Assembly: GCF_014635485.1 (NCBI RefSeq)
Contig: NZ_BMCX01000001.1
Location: 303,634-367,633, forward strand
DNA: 64,000 bases
DNA from: Corynebacterium pelargi
GTDB taxonomy: Bacteria > Actinomycetota > Actinomycetes > Mycobacteriales > Mycobacteriaceae
Reading direction: 5' to 3'
Shown here: positions 45,624 to 54,278 of the stretch, piece by piece
How positions within the stretch are numbered: position 1 is the stretch's first letter
Layout of the letters: every line of letters begins with the position of its first letter
Notes under the pieces: generated by a model
Databases searched by the model: none
Seen by the model: the letters and a program-made list of their open reading frames with translations, nothing else
What the model was told of the DNA's origin: nothing
Program-made: the position numbers and the translations under genes

Positions 45624-47213
45624 TTATTGTTTGCTAAAACCCAGCACCTCAGGTTGAGGCGGCATGGGCGCTCCGGGAGGCGGGGCAATCTTTGAGTAGC
45701 CCTTGATCACGCCAACGGTTTCCGAGTTGGAAGATGAAAGCTCCGGCTTAGCGTCTCCTCCACTGAGATAGCTGCCCCTCCACGGCGCAGGATCGCAAGG
45801 CCTATCCACGAATCGTTTCTGCACGAAGATGGCGCCTGCGAGGAGTATGGCGCCAATCAGGATCAGCAACACGAGAGCAATCAGGCCGCCGAGGTTTGCC
45901 GTCTTGCCAACCAGAATGCCAAACCATCCAAAGTCGGCATCACCAAAGGTGGTGTCCGCGTCGGCGAATTCACCCAGCACGCCCATGAGCAGCGCGGGGC
46001 CAAAGGTGATAATCAAGCCGTTCGTAAACGCACCAAATATCGCTCCCCTGCGACCGCCGGTGGCGTTGCCATAAACACCCGCGGCACCACCGGTGAAAAA
46101 GTGCGGCACCAATCCCGGAAGGATGAGAGCGAGTCCGAATACGGGGTTGAGCCAAGCGCTCAACACAGCCAAGCCCACGAGTCCTCCCACGAATGAGGAG
46201 ATGAAGCCGATGATCACGGCGTTTTGTGCATACGGGAACACAATTGGGCAGTCGAGCGCAGGGATTGCACCCGGAACAACCCTCGCCGCAATCCCTTGGA
46301 ACGCTGGAACGAGTTCGCCAAGGATGGTACGCACGCCGAACAAAATGACTGCGACACCGATGCCAAACTGGAAGCCTTGATTCACGCTCGCCATGATGTA
46401 GGCGCCGGTATTTGCCGGTTCAGTTTCAAAGACGGCAAAGGCTTCTTCGCTGCCCACGCGGATTAGCGCAAGTACTGCGATCGCTACATACATGATCGCC
46501 ATGGACAAAGCGGTGGACACCATAGAATCTCGCAAAAAGCTGAGCCCTTGGGGCAAGTTCGACTTCTCGGTGGACGGGGACTGCTTTTTGCCACGACCAC
46601 CGACGGCCTGGCCAACTGCACCTGCGGCAAGGTAGCCGGCTGTACCAAAGTGCCCGATGGCAATGGAATCATCACCGGTGATTTTGCGTGTATATGGGTG
46701 TGCCAACGCTGGCAAAGACACCATGAGGATGCCAAGAAGCACGGCCCCTAACAACACCACGACCACAGAGTTAAAGCCAGAAGCTGCCAAAATGATCGTC
46801 AGCATCGTGGCCATGAAGAGCACATGGTGCCCTGTGAGGAATACGTAGCGAAGTGGCGTAAACCGGGCAAGCAAGAGTGAAACCGCGAAGCCTAAAATCA
46901 TCAGCCAAGCAACCTGACTGCCATATGATTCCTGAGCAATTGCGGCGATCGCCTCATTCGTGGGGATAACGCCCTTGGTTCCGGTGGCAAAGGTGATCAT
47001 GGATCCGAGTGGTTCCAGGCTCGAGACCACAATGCCGGCACCGGCGCCGAGGAGCAGGAAGCCAAGTGTCGCCTTAATGGCTCCGCCAAGGACTTGTCCT
47101 GCTGATTTCCTAAGAGCAATCAATCCAACGGCAGTGATGATGCCGATGAGAAATGCGGGAACTGCCAGAATTTCATTCACAATGAAATTCGGAATCGCGC
47201 TGACGAAGTCCAT
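45624..47213 (-). CDS. ulaA: PTS ascorbate-type transporter subunit EIIC (UlaA/SgaT)
   Basis: 529-residue membrane permease with about eleven helices. Family segments include FIVNEILAVPAFLIGIITAVGLIALRK, YFLTGHHVLFMATML-like, GVRTILGELVPAFQGIAARVVPGAIPALDCPIVFPYAQN and LVPHFFTGGAAGVYGNATGG. The C-terminal ~60 residues form a Pro/Ser-rich polar extension (VQKRFVDRPCDPAPWRGSYL). It follows the EIIAB gene by 2 bp. UlaA-type permeases take up L-ascorbate or related compounds in E. coli; no ascorbate catabolic genes are here. Confidence 0.92.
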   Translation of the reverse strand: MDFVSAIPNFIVNEILAVPAFLIGIITAVGLIALRKSAGQVLGGAIKATLGFLLLGAGAGIVVSSLEPLGSMITFATGTKGVIPTNEAIAAIAQESYGSQVAWLMILGFAVSLLLARFTPLRYVFLTGHHVLFMATMLTIILAASGFNSVVVVLLGAVLLGILMVSLPALAHPYTRKITGDDSIAIGHFGTAGYLAAGAVGQAVGGRGKKQSPSTEKSNLPQGLSFLRDSMVSTALSMAIMYVAIAVLALIRVGSEEAFAVFETEPANTGAYIMASVNQGFQFGIGVAVILFGVRTILGELVPAFQGIAARVVPGAIPALDCPIVFPYAQNAVIIGFISSFVGGLVGLAVLSAWLNPVFGLALILPGLVPHFFTGGAAGVYGNATGGRRGAIFGAFTNGLIITFGPALLMGVLGEFADADTTFGDADFGWFGILVGKTANLGGLIALVLLILIGAILLAGAIFVQKRFVDRPCDPAPWRGSYLSGGDAKPELSSSNSETVGVIKGYSKIAPPPGAPMPPQPEVLGFSKQ

Positions 47214-47215
47214 AA

Positions 47216-48052
47216 CTACTCTTCCCCAATCCAGTAGATTTCACGCAGCGCAGCATCGATCTCCGCCTCACTGGTGAAGTTTTCAATGATGCACATGGGC
47301 ACGCCTAAATCGCCGAGCGTTCGGGCGATTTCACCAGACGTGAGAATGCAATCCGCATCTGAGGCCTTGCCTTTCGCCGAAATCGTGTCTGTGGCCTCGA
47401 CCGTGAACAAGCTCGCCCAACCCCATGCTGCCAATACCTGTTCCAGCGTATTTTTCAAGAACAATGAAGTACCCAACCCGTTGCCGCACACGGTGAGAAT
47501 TTTGCCCTTTGAAGCCGGCAAATCCGATGGAGCTTCGATGCTTATGCCGCTTCGCCCATCGGCGCTTGAAGATTGGCGTGCTTCTAGACGCTGTGCATCT
47601 TCATCCGATGCTTTGAGCAAAAGGTCACGCAAATCCTCGCCGGATTCGGCAGTTCGGATGCGCTTCATCGCCCCAGCATCTTGTAGCAGCGCGGCCAATG
47701 CCTTGAGCGCCGCTCGGTGGCTACCGGTGTCTTGCGCGGCCAACACAACTACCACGTCCACCGGATCGTTTTTGTGCCCGAATTCTATTGGAGTGGCTAA
47801 ATTACACCAGCTCAAGCTCGTTGCATGCACATGTTCTGAGGCTTGGGCGTGCGCAAGGGCAAACCCTGGGGCGATCACGATATAGGGGCCATGTTCTTCA
47901 ACGACGCCGATCATGGCATCGACGTAGGCAGGCTCAATGCAGCCATTGTGAATTAGAGGTTGCGCTGCTGCCCTAATCGCTGCAGGCCAGTCCTTTGGCT
48001 CCACGCCAACCAGCGTCGCCCCTTGGGGGATGAGATCGATTAGCTTGCTCAT
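47216..48052 (-). CDS. PTS ascorbate-type EIIA-EIIB fusion protein
   Basis: 278 residues from the ATG at 48052 (MSKLIDLIPQ); the frame stays open to 48127. N-terminal EIIA (mannitol/fructose-type fold) with phosphorylatable His68 in APGFALAHAQA; a Ser/Asp-rich linker (about 155-180); C-terminal EIIB with the active cysteine Cys189 in LTVCGNGLGTSLFLK. It is the cytoplasmic partner of the EIIC gene 2 bp downstream, so the pair makes a full EII complex. Confidence 0.9.
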   Translation of the reverse strand: MSKLIDLIPQGATLVGVEPKDWPAAIRAAAQPLIHNGCIEPAYVDAMIGVVEEHGPYIVIAPGFALAHAQASEHVHATSLSWCNLATPIEFGHKNDPVDVVVVLAAQDTGSHRAALKALAALLQDAGAMKRIRTAESGEDLRDLLLKASDEDAQRLEARQSSSADGRSGISIEAPSDLPASKGKILTVCGNGLGTSLFLKNTLEQVLAAWGWASLFTVEATDTISAKGKASDADCILTSGEIARTLGDLGVPMCIIENFTSEAEIDAALREIYWIGEE

Positions 48053-48144
48053 ATCCCCAACAATAGGCTGAAGAGCCAACCTGTAAATGGGGAAAAGTCT
48101 TTTGCCGTTGTGAGATTTGCTTAGCAAACCTAAGACAAAGAAAA

Positions 48145-48167
48145 AGTGGCGCTCAGCGCCACTTTTT
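48145..48167 (-). terminator. Intrinsic terminator of proS
   Basis: 8-bp perfect stem (AGTGGCGC with GCGCCACT, 3-nt loop) 7 bp past the proS stop, followed on the minus strand by TTTTTCTTTG. T-runs on both flanks. Confidence 0.9.
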
Positions 48168-48169
48168 GC

Positions 48170-49924
48170 TTACTTCACCAGTTTGATGATTGATTCAGCC
48201 AGGCTTTCCGCCTCGAGTTCCTCAGCCTCCTGGCCCGCGCGACGCAACTCAACCTTGCCGTCCTTGAACGCGCGACCAAGCACCACAACGTAGGGCATAC
48301 CAAGCAGTTCGGCGTCTTTGAATTTCACACCAGGGCTGACCTTGGGGCGATCGTCGAAAAGCACATCGATGCCGGCTGCATCGAGATCAGCCACGAGCTG
48401 CTCGGCGGCCTCGGCTGCCTCCTGGTCTTTGTTGGCAACCACCACGTGCACCTTATAAGGCGCTACTTCTACAGGCCAGTTCAAGCCCTTATCATCGGCA
48501 CGCTGCTCTGCAAGAACACCTAGCAGGCGGGTAATACCGATGCCGTAGGAGCCCATGGTGGGGATGGAACGCTTGCCGTTTTCATCCAAGATCTGCACGT
48601 CAAAGGCCTCGGTGTATTTGCGGCCGAGCTGGAAGATGTGGCCGATCTCAATGCCGCGTTCGAGGGTAAGCACGCCCTGGCCTTCTGGAGCCGGGTCGCC
48701 CTCTTTAATTTCAGCTGCCTCGATGTATTCGTCGATGTCGAAGTCACGGCCAACGGTCAGCCCAACGACGTGACGCTGCGGGGCATCGGCACCAGTAATC
48801 CAAGAGGTACCGCGCACCACGCGAGGATCTGCATAGACCTTCACGTCATTGGCAATCAACGCGCGCGGGCCAACATAGCCCTTGACCAGGAAGTCGTTCT
48901 TGGCAAAATCTTCCTCGGAGGCAAGCTCAACCTCAGCGGGTTCAAGCGATGCCTCCAGGCGCTTCATGTCCACTTCCCTATCACCGGGCAGCAGCACACC
49001 AGCGAGCTCCCATTCCTTAGCACCAGGCTGCTTGATCTTCACCACGATGCACTTCAGCGTGTCAGATGCCTCGACCGCGCGGCCTTCTACCTGCACCCCG
49101 GCATCGTGGGCCCACTGCACCAAGGCAGCGATGGTTTCAGACTGCGGCGTGTCGTGCTCTACTGCCTCAGGGGCTTCGGCGGGATCACGTTCGACACCTG
49201 GCTGGGTCACCACGGCTTCCACATTTGCGGCGTAATCACCCTCGGTGGCGCGCACGAAGGTGTCTTCGCCTGCAGGCGAAATGGCCAAGAATTCCTCGGA
49301 GGCGGAACCACCCATGGCGCCGGACGTCGCAAAGCAAATGGCGTAATCCACACCAAGGCGATCAAAAATTGCTTGATAGGCCTTCCGGTGGTTTTGGTAC
49401 GACTGCTCAAGGCCCTCGTCGCTCATGTCGAAGGAGTAGGAATCCTTCATCACGAACTCGCGGCCGCGAAGAATGCCGGCGCGGGGGCGCTCCTCATCGC
49501 GGTACTTGGTCTGAATCTGGTACAAGGTGACGGGGAAATCCTTGTACGAGGAGTACATGTCTTTGACCGCGGTGGTGAACATCTCCTCGTGGGTAGGCCC
49601 TAGGAGATAATCAGCCTGCTTGCGGTCTTTGAGGCGGAACAGCGAATCGCCGTATTCAGTCCAACGATTGGTCTGCTCATAAGGCTCCTTTGGCAGCAGC
49701 GCAGGAAAGAGCAATTCCTGGGCGCCAAAGCGATCCATTTCCTCGCGCACAACTTGTTCAATGTTGCGCACAGTGCGCAGGCCAAGGGGCAGCAAGGTGT
49801 ACACGCCCGGGGCCACACGGCGGATGTAGCCGGCACGAACCAGCAGCTTGTGGCTTAGAACTTCAGCGTCTGCGGGATCCTCGCGCAGCGTGCGCAAAAA
49901 CAGGTTGGAAAGGCGTGTAATCAT
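48170..49924 (-). CDS. proS: Prolyl-tRNA synthetase (bacterial type with insertion domain)
   Basis: Charges tRNA-Pro. From the ATG at 49924 ([13 protein letters not shown]) the protein is 584 residues; an upstream in-frame extension to 50008 lacks support. Class II motif 2 region [26 protein letters not shown], an YbaK/INS-type editing insertion (about residues 220-380), the catalytic [12 protein letters not shown] and [19 protein letters not shown] regions, and a C-terminal anticodon-binding domain. Ends in an intrinsic terminator. Confidence 0.97.
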   Translation of the reverse strand: MITRLSNLFLRTLREDPADAEVLSHKLLVRAGYIRRVAPGVYTLLPLGLRTVRNIEQVVREEMDRFGAQELLFPALLPKEPYEQTNRWTEYGDSLFRLKDRKQADYLLGPTHEEMFTTAVKDMYSSYKDFPVTLYQIQTKYRDEERPRAGILRGREFVMKDSYSFDMSDEGLEQSYQNHRKAYQAIFDRLGVDYAICFATSGAMGGSASEEFLAISPAGEDTFVRATEGDYAANVEAVVTQPGVERDPAEAPEAVEHDTPQSETIAALVQWAHDAGVQVEGRAVEASDTLKCIVVKIKQPGAKEWELAGVLLPGDREVDMKRLEASLEPAEVELASEEDFAKNDFLVKGYVGPRALIANDVKVYADPRVVRGTSWITGADAPQRHVVGLTVGRDFDIDEYIEAAEIKEGDPAPEGQGVLTLERGIEIGHIFQLGRKYTEAFDVQILDENGKRSIPTMGSYGIGITRLLGVLAEQRADDKGLNWPVEVAPYKVHVVVANKDQEAAEAAEQLVADLDAAGIDVLFDDRPKVSPGVKFKDAELLGMPYVVVLGRAFKDGKVELRRAGQEAEELEAESLAESIIKLVK

Positions 49925-50028
49925 GGTTGGGGATTCTACCCGACGCCAAGGTACTGGTCTGCTTGGCTCGACCTCTTCGAAGGCGCCTCGCTCGCAGCAC
50001 CCCTGCACCAGGCAACTATTGTGGTGGC

Positions 50029-50772
50029 ATGCTCATTGTCCTTCCTCCCTCAGAAACCAAGGCCTCCGGTGGCGAAGGCGCACCTTTGGATTTCGAGTCG
50101 CTTTCCTTGCCAAGCCTGAATGAAACCCGCCGCGCAATCGCACGCGACCTCGTGGCACTTCCCGTTGATCAAGCCTTGGAAGTCTTGGGCATTTCAGAAA
50201 AACTTCGCCCCGAGGCTGAGGCCAATCGCGCACTGATGACTGCCCCAACCATGCCCGCAATCCTGCGCTACACCGGGGTGCTTTTCGACGCCCTCGATGC
50301 TCCTTCCCTACCCACGAAATCGTGGGAACGCCTCGCCATTGGTTCTGCGCTCTTCGGCGTGGTGGGTGCTCAGGACATGATCCCCAAGTACCGCCTCTCC
50401 GGGGGCACGAAGTTGCCTACCTCAGATGGGGAGCTACCCACTATGAAAAAGCGCTGGGGCAAAGCAATCACTGAGGCGCTGCAGGAATCTGAGGAGCTGA
50501 TCTTGGATTTACGTTCAGGCATCTACCAGCAGCTCGGTCGCGTGCCCGGCGCGGTGACCGTGCGTGTGGAATCCGTACAAGCCGATGGCTCGCGCAAGGT
50601 GGTCAGCCACTTTAATAAGCACTACAAAGGGCTTGTAGCTAGGGAGCTGGCATTGTCTGATGCGCAGCCTCAAAATGCTTCCGAGGTCGCCGCCGCGGCG
50701 CGGGATGCCGGCTTTGTGATCGAAGAAAACGAAAAGAAACCACTGGAGCTCACCATGGTGGTGGAAGGCTAG
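50029..50772 (+). CDS. yaaA: YaaA family peroxide-stress protein
   Basis: 247 residues from the ATG at 50029 ([19 protein letters not shown]). The YaaA (DUF328) start [42 protein letters not shown] and a [14 protein letters not shown]-terminal segment are present. In E. coli YaaA reduces intracellular iron and protects DNA from peroxide. It is divergent from proS (105 bp apart) and precedes the orphan gene at 50775 by 2 bp. Confidence 0.93.
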   Translation: MLIVLPPSETKASGGEGAPLDFESLSLPSLNETRRAIARDLVALPVDQALEVLGISEKLRPEAEANRALMTAPTMPAILRYTGVLFDALDAPSLPTKSWERLAIGSALFGVVGAQDMIPKYRLSGGTKLPTSDGELPTMKKRWGKAITEALQESEELILDLRSGIYQQLGRVPGAVTVRVESVQADGSRKVVSHFNKHYKGLVARELALSDAQPQNASEVAAAARDAGFVIEENEKKPLELTMVVEG

Positions 50773-50774
50773 CG

Positions 50775-51839
50775 ATGGATAAACGGAAAATCGAACAACG
50801 TGCTTGGGAAAAGGACTACGCAAAAGCAGCAACGAAATTTGAAGATTGGAAATTAACTTTTCCGCCGTCAATTTTAAAGCCGGCCCCAGAGGATCTCAAC
50901 AAGGGGAACGATTCATTTAAATCAATATCTAAAGCACCATGTTGGTGGTTCGGGATCGCGGGAATCCAGTACTTCCAGGACGTCGTTTTCGAGCAGGTAA
51001 CTTTCACCAAGAATGGCACAGAAACCAGAATTCTGGTTTCACTCATTCCCGAACCAGGCAACCCACATGACCCCAGTGCTGTTGCAGTTTATATTGGTGA
51101 TTCGAAAATTGGGTTCCTTAACTCGAGAATCAGCAGGTTGTACCACACTAAATTAAAGTTCATCCAACATCATTTCGGGGTCAACGTCGAAACGCTGGCT
51201 GAAATCAGCCGCTACCGGAGTTACGTTTCTTGCGAAAACTCCTCATGTGGAGCTTATAGCGGCGAGAACTTCGAAGGGCTGCGAAATCTCGTTTCCAAAA
51301 ATCAACTAGACCGTGACAAGCTCGAACCGGACTGCTGTTTAAACGAGTGGGATGGCGGTTGGGATCCCCTTTTCGACATGCCGACCACCAAGTACTTTGT
51401 TAATGGGCATATTTGCCTTCCTACATTGAGCCGTCTCGATAGACTCTTTCCTAACGCCGTTGTTAACGCGACGCTTTATCCAATCTGGCTTGCTCTTGAA
51501 CCTGAGACACGCGATTGGATGCTTCAATCGTGCTACGAATGGCCCGACGAGGTTGCAGAAGAATTTCTACAGCGGTCGGAACTTGCACCTGATTTTCCGT
51601 TTTGGGAGCGGACCGAAGAGTTGTGGGATCATTCGCTCAGCTTGTTCTTGGATAACGCACGATTAAAAAGGAATGCCGCATTCGCTCGAGCACGTAAGGC
51701 TAGAGCTAGAAAAATTGTAAAGCTTCGAGATTCCGGGAAGTCCTTTAGGGAAATCGGTACTTTGGTGAATGTCTCCCCTGGTTACGCTTCGCGGATTTAT
51801 CGCGATACCAAGGATGATCAGCGAACAAATCGCAACTGA
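50775..51839 (+). CDS. Orphan protein with HIRAN-like segment and C-terminal helix-turn-helix
   Basis: 354 residues from the ATG at 50775, 2 bp after yaaA. I do not recognise the protein as a whole. Residues about 55-125 (with EPGNPHDPSAVAVYIGDSKIGF) resemble a HIRAN domain, which binds DNA ends or unusual DNA. Cysteines cluster at about 145-180 (SCENSSCGAYSG and EPDCCLNEW). Residues about 311-350 (IVKLRDSGKSFREIGTLVNV) form a helix-turn-helix. The gene is AT-richer than its neighbours, suggesting acquisition. No helicase or nuclease motif is seen. Confidence 0.7.
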   Translation: MDKRKIEQRAWEKDYAKAATKFEDWKLTFPPSILKPAPEDLNKGNDSFKSISKAPCWWFGIAGIQYFQDVVFEQVTFTKNGTETRILVSLIPEPGNPHDPSAVAVYIGDSKIGFLNSRISRLYHTKLKFIQHHFGVNVETLAEISRYRSYVSCENSSCGAYSGENFEGLRNLVSKNQLDRDKLEPDCCLNEWDGGWDPLFDMPTTKYFVNGHICLPTLSRLDRLFPNAVVNATLYPIWLALEPETRDWMLQSCYEWPDEVAEEFLQRSELAPDFPFWERTEELWDHSLSLFLDNARLKRNAAFARARKARARKIVKLRDSGKSFREIGTLVNVSPGYASRIYRDTKDDQRTNRN

Positions 51840-52188
51840 CGGGATTTTCTCCGGGTACCTGTGTGCCCGAATAGCAGCCATACCGCAAGCGCTGATACTC
51901 CCACCGAGCTGATGACTTAGGCCGGAAATGAAGCTCAGTGATCTAGTCAGCGTAATGGTATGCATCTGTCCCCTAAGCCGGCACGCGTATCAGCGGGGCG
52001 TACTTATTCAGACCAGGAAATCTGCTGCCGTAACAAGCTGTAATGCCAGTGGGGCAAGTGACTTTCAGCCCGGAAGAGTCAAGGAAAGTGTGCATTAAAG
52101 AAGTCGGGAGGGGAATTATTGGTTGCTGACGGCTATCGAATTTTGAGTCGGCAGATTCCGCCCAAGGCTTCCCAATTCGAAGCCCTAC
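51840..52188. other. Intergenic region without a visible gene
   Basis: About 350 bp between convergent gene ends (orphan gene and cobA). No plausible CDS or RNA, no strong hairpin. It may be the remnant edge of the inserted orphan segment. Confidence 0.4.
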
Positions 52189-52932
52189 TTATAGCCCCGC
52201 AACCTCTCCAATCACATACACGGCTGGCGGCTTGATCTCATGCTCACGCATCGTCTCTCCCAGCGTCCCCAGCGTGCAGCGCACCACGCGCTCGGCTTCG
52301 GTGGAGCCTTCTTGGATTACCACTGCCGGTGTCTCGGCATCGCGTCCTGCTTGCATGAGGGCATCGGCGATCTTCGGTGCATTTTTCACGCCCATGATCA
52401 CACTCAGGGTGCCGCCGGTGCGCGCCAGCGCCTCCCAATCATTAAGACCCTTTTCGTGTCCTGGGGGCAGGTGCCCGGAAATGACGGTGAAGTTATGCAC
52501 CACGCCTCGCTGCGTCACTGGCACTCCGGCAAGCGCTGGTACCGACACTGCGCTGGTCACACCTGGCACTACTTCGCAGGGCACGCCGGCTTCGGTGCAC
52601 GCTTGTAGCTCCTCAAAGCCGCGGCCGAAAATATACGGGTCGCCACCTTTGAGCCTGGCGACTTTCTTGCCTGCCAGGGCGTGCTCGATCAGCATTTCGT
52701 TGATGCGTTCCTGGGCTACTTGCTTGCCGTAGGGCAGCTTGGATACGTCGATGATGTGTTTCGTGGAGACGTCGACAAGCTTGGAAAGTTCGGCGGTAGG
52801 CCCTAGGTGATCGGCGAGGATGACCTCGGCTTCTTGCAGCCTATGCATGCCGCGCACGGTGATGAGGTCCCAGGCGCCGGGGCCGCCACCGATCAGTGTG
52901 ACAGGGTGAATTGGCTGCAAACGTTCATTCAT
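52189..52932 (-). CDS. cobA: Uroporphyrinogen-III C-methyltransferase
   Basis: 247-residue SUMT, methylating uroporphyrinogen III at C2 and C7 to precorrin-2 for cobalamin and siroheme. Starts LIGGGPGAWDLITVRGMHRL with the tetrapyrrole-methylase glycine motif, then LKGGDPYIFGRGFEEL, PGVTSAVSVPALAGVPVTQR, TGGTLSVIMGVKNA. It lacks the CysG sirohydrochlorin-chelatase half. It is divergent from selO; in M. tuberculosis the equivalent gene is also near proS and cobB. Confidence 0.95.
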   Translation of the reverse strand: MNERLQPIHPVTLIGGGPGAWDLITVRGMHRLQEAEVILADHLGPTAELSKLVDVSTKHIIDVSKLPYGKQVAQERINEMLIEHALAGKKVARLKGGDPYIFGRGFEELQACTEAGVPCEVVPGVTSAVSVPALAGVPVTQRGVVHNFTVISGHLPPGHEKGLNDWEALARTGGTLSVIMGVKNAPKIADALMQAGRDAETPAVVIQEGSTEAERVVRCTLGTLGETMREHEIKPPAVYVIGEVAGL

Positions 52933-52970
52933 GGGTTGTAATTCTAACGCGCTGGCTTAGGCTTGCATCC

Positions 52971-54278
52971 ATGCTCTCGCATTCCTTCGCCACAGCCCTG
53001 CCCAATTTTGTTAGCCCCTGGCGCGTTGAGGCATGGCCAGATGCCCAAATCAAGCTGCTCAACCCGGATTTTCAGCTTGACGACGCCGCCCTGTGGCAAC
53101 TCCTCAAACAAGAAGGACACGCGCAGGCGTATGCAGGCCACCAGTTCGGCCAATTTGTTCCGATGCTCGGCGATGGCCGCGCGGTGCTATTAGGCGATAT
53201 CGCTACGCCCGACGGCACCAAAGAGGTGCACGTCAAAGGTTCTGGGCCTACCCCCTATTCACGGCGTGGTGATGGCAAGGCACAGCTTGGACCTGTGCTT
53301 CGCGAATACCTCATGAGCGAATTCATGCACGCAGTGGGCATCCCCACCACCCGCGGTTTGGCCGTGATCACCACCGGGGAAACCATCGCGCGACAAACAC
53401 TCCAGCCCGGCGCGGTGTTGCTGCGCGTGGCGGATTCGCACCTGCGCGTAGGCACCTTCCAATTAGCTGCCATTCGCGGCCGGGAGCACGTCCTTGAGGT
53501 ACTGCGCTATAGCGCACAGGTCTTGGGTGTGCAGGCGGACACTGATGCAGCACTCGCCGAGGCCTTGTTGCTTCGCGTGATGCAATTGCAGGCGACGCTG
53601 GTGGCTCAGTGGATGCGCATCGGGTTTGTTCACGGGGTGATGAACACCGACAACTGCTCCATCACCGGTGAAACCCTCGACTATGGGCCGTGCGCCTTCA
53701 TCGACCGGTTTGATGGCAACGCGGTGTTTTCTTCCATTGACCAGCAAGGTCGTTATAGCTTTGGCAACCAGCCGCATATCGCCGCCTGGAATATGGTGCG
53801 GCTTGCCGAATGCTTCGTGGGCATCCTCGAAGTCGATGCCCTCAACGAGTTGGTCCAGCAATTTCCGCAGCTCTACCGCAACGCCTGGATTAAGGAGATG
53901 GCTTTAGTACTTGGGCTGGAGCCATCACCTGAGGCAGAGGAGCTTCTCGACGATCTCCTGGTGTTACTTCAACACCACAATCCCGACTATCACAGCCTCA
54001 TGCTCAAGCTGCGTAACAATCCCGAAAGCGCAGACCAGTGGCTGCAGCCTTGGATCCAGCGCTGGCAGGCGCTGGATCCGGATCGGGACATGATGCGACA
54101 GCATATGCCCAATTGGATTCCCCGCAACCACATTGTGGAGCAGGTGATTCAGGCCGCGTTAAGGCAGGACTGGGACGTTGTCCGTGAACACTTAGGTTAT
54201 GCTCGCGACCCCTTCAATGCGCCGGTGGCCAAGGCACCAGAGAATCCCGCGCCTTATGTCACCTACTGTGGCACCTAG
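52971..54278 (+). CDS. selO: SelO/YdiU family protein AMPylase
   Basis: Pseudokinase-fold enzyme that AMPylates proteins in redox defence. From the ATG at 52971 (MLSHSFATALPNF) it is 435 residues, shorter than E. coli SelO (about 478). Motifs: QFVPMLGDGRAVLLGDI, VHVKGSGPTPYSRRGDGKAQ, ITTGE, VHGVMNTDNCSITGETLDYG with the catalytic Asp/Asn, and NQPHIAAWNMVRLAE. It ends in YVTYCGT with the C-terminal Cys. Its stop overlaps that of cobB (CTAG). Confidence 0.94.
   Translation: MLSHSFATALPNFVSPWRVEAWPDAQIKLLNPDFQLDDAALWQLLKQEGHAQAYAGHQFGQFVPMLGDGRAVLLGDIATPDGTKEVHVKGSGPTPYSRRGDGKAQLGPVLREYLMSEFMHAVGIPTTRGLAVITTGETIARQTLQPGAVLLRVADSHLRVGTFQLAAIRGREHVLEVLRYSAQVLGVQADTDAALAEALLLRVMQLQATLVAQWMRIGFVHGVMNTDNCSITGETLDYGPCAFIDRFDGNAVFSSIDQQGRYSFGNQPHIAAWNMVRLAECFVGILEVDALNELVQQFPQLYRNAWIKEMALVLGLEPSPEAEELLDDLLVLLQHHNPDYHSLMLKLRNNPESADQWLQPWIQRWQALDPDRDMMRQHMPNWIPRNHIVEQVIQAALRQDWDVVREHLGYARDPFNAPVAKAPENPAPYVTYCGT

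Noticed and set aside
48053..48127. 25-residue N-terminal extension of the PTS EIIAB protein
   Set aside because: The extension has no EIIA similarity, and the ATG at 48052 begins the recognisable domain.
51840..52188. Attachment site or tRNA next to the orphan gene
   Set aside because: Looked for a tRNA-like fold, direct repeats or integrase remnants and found none.
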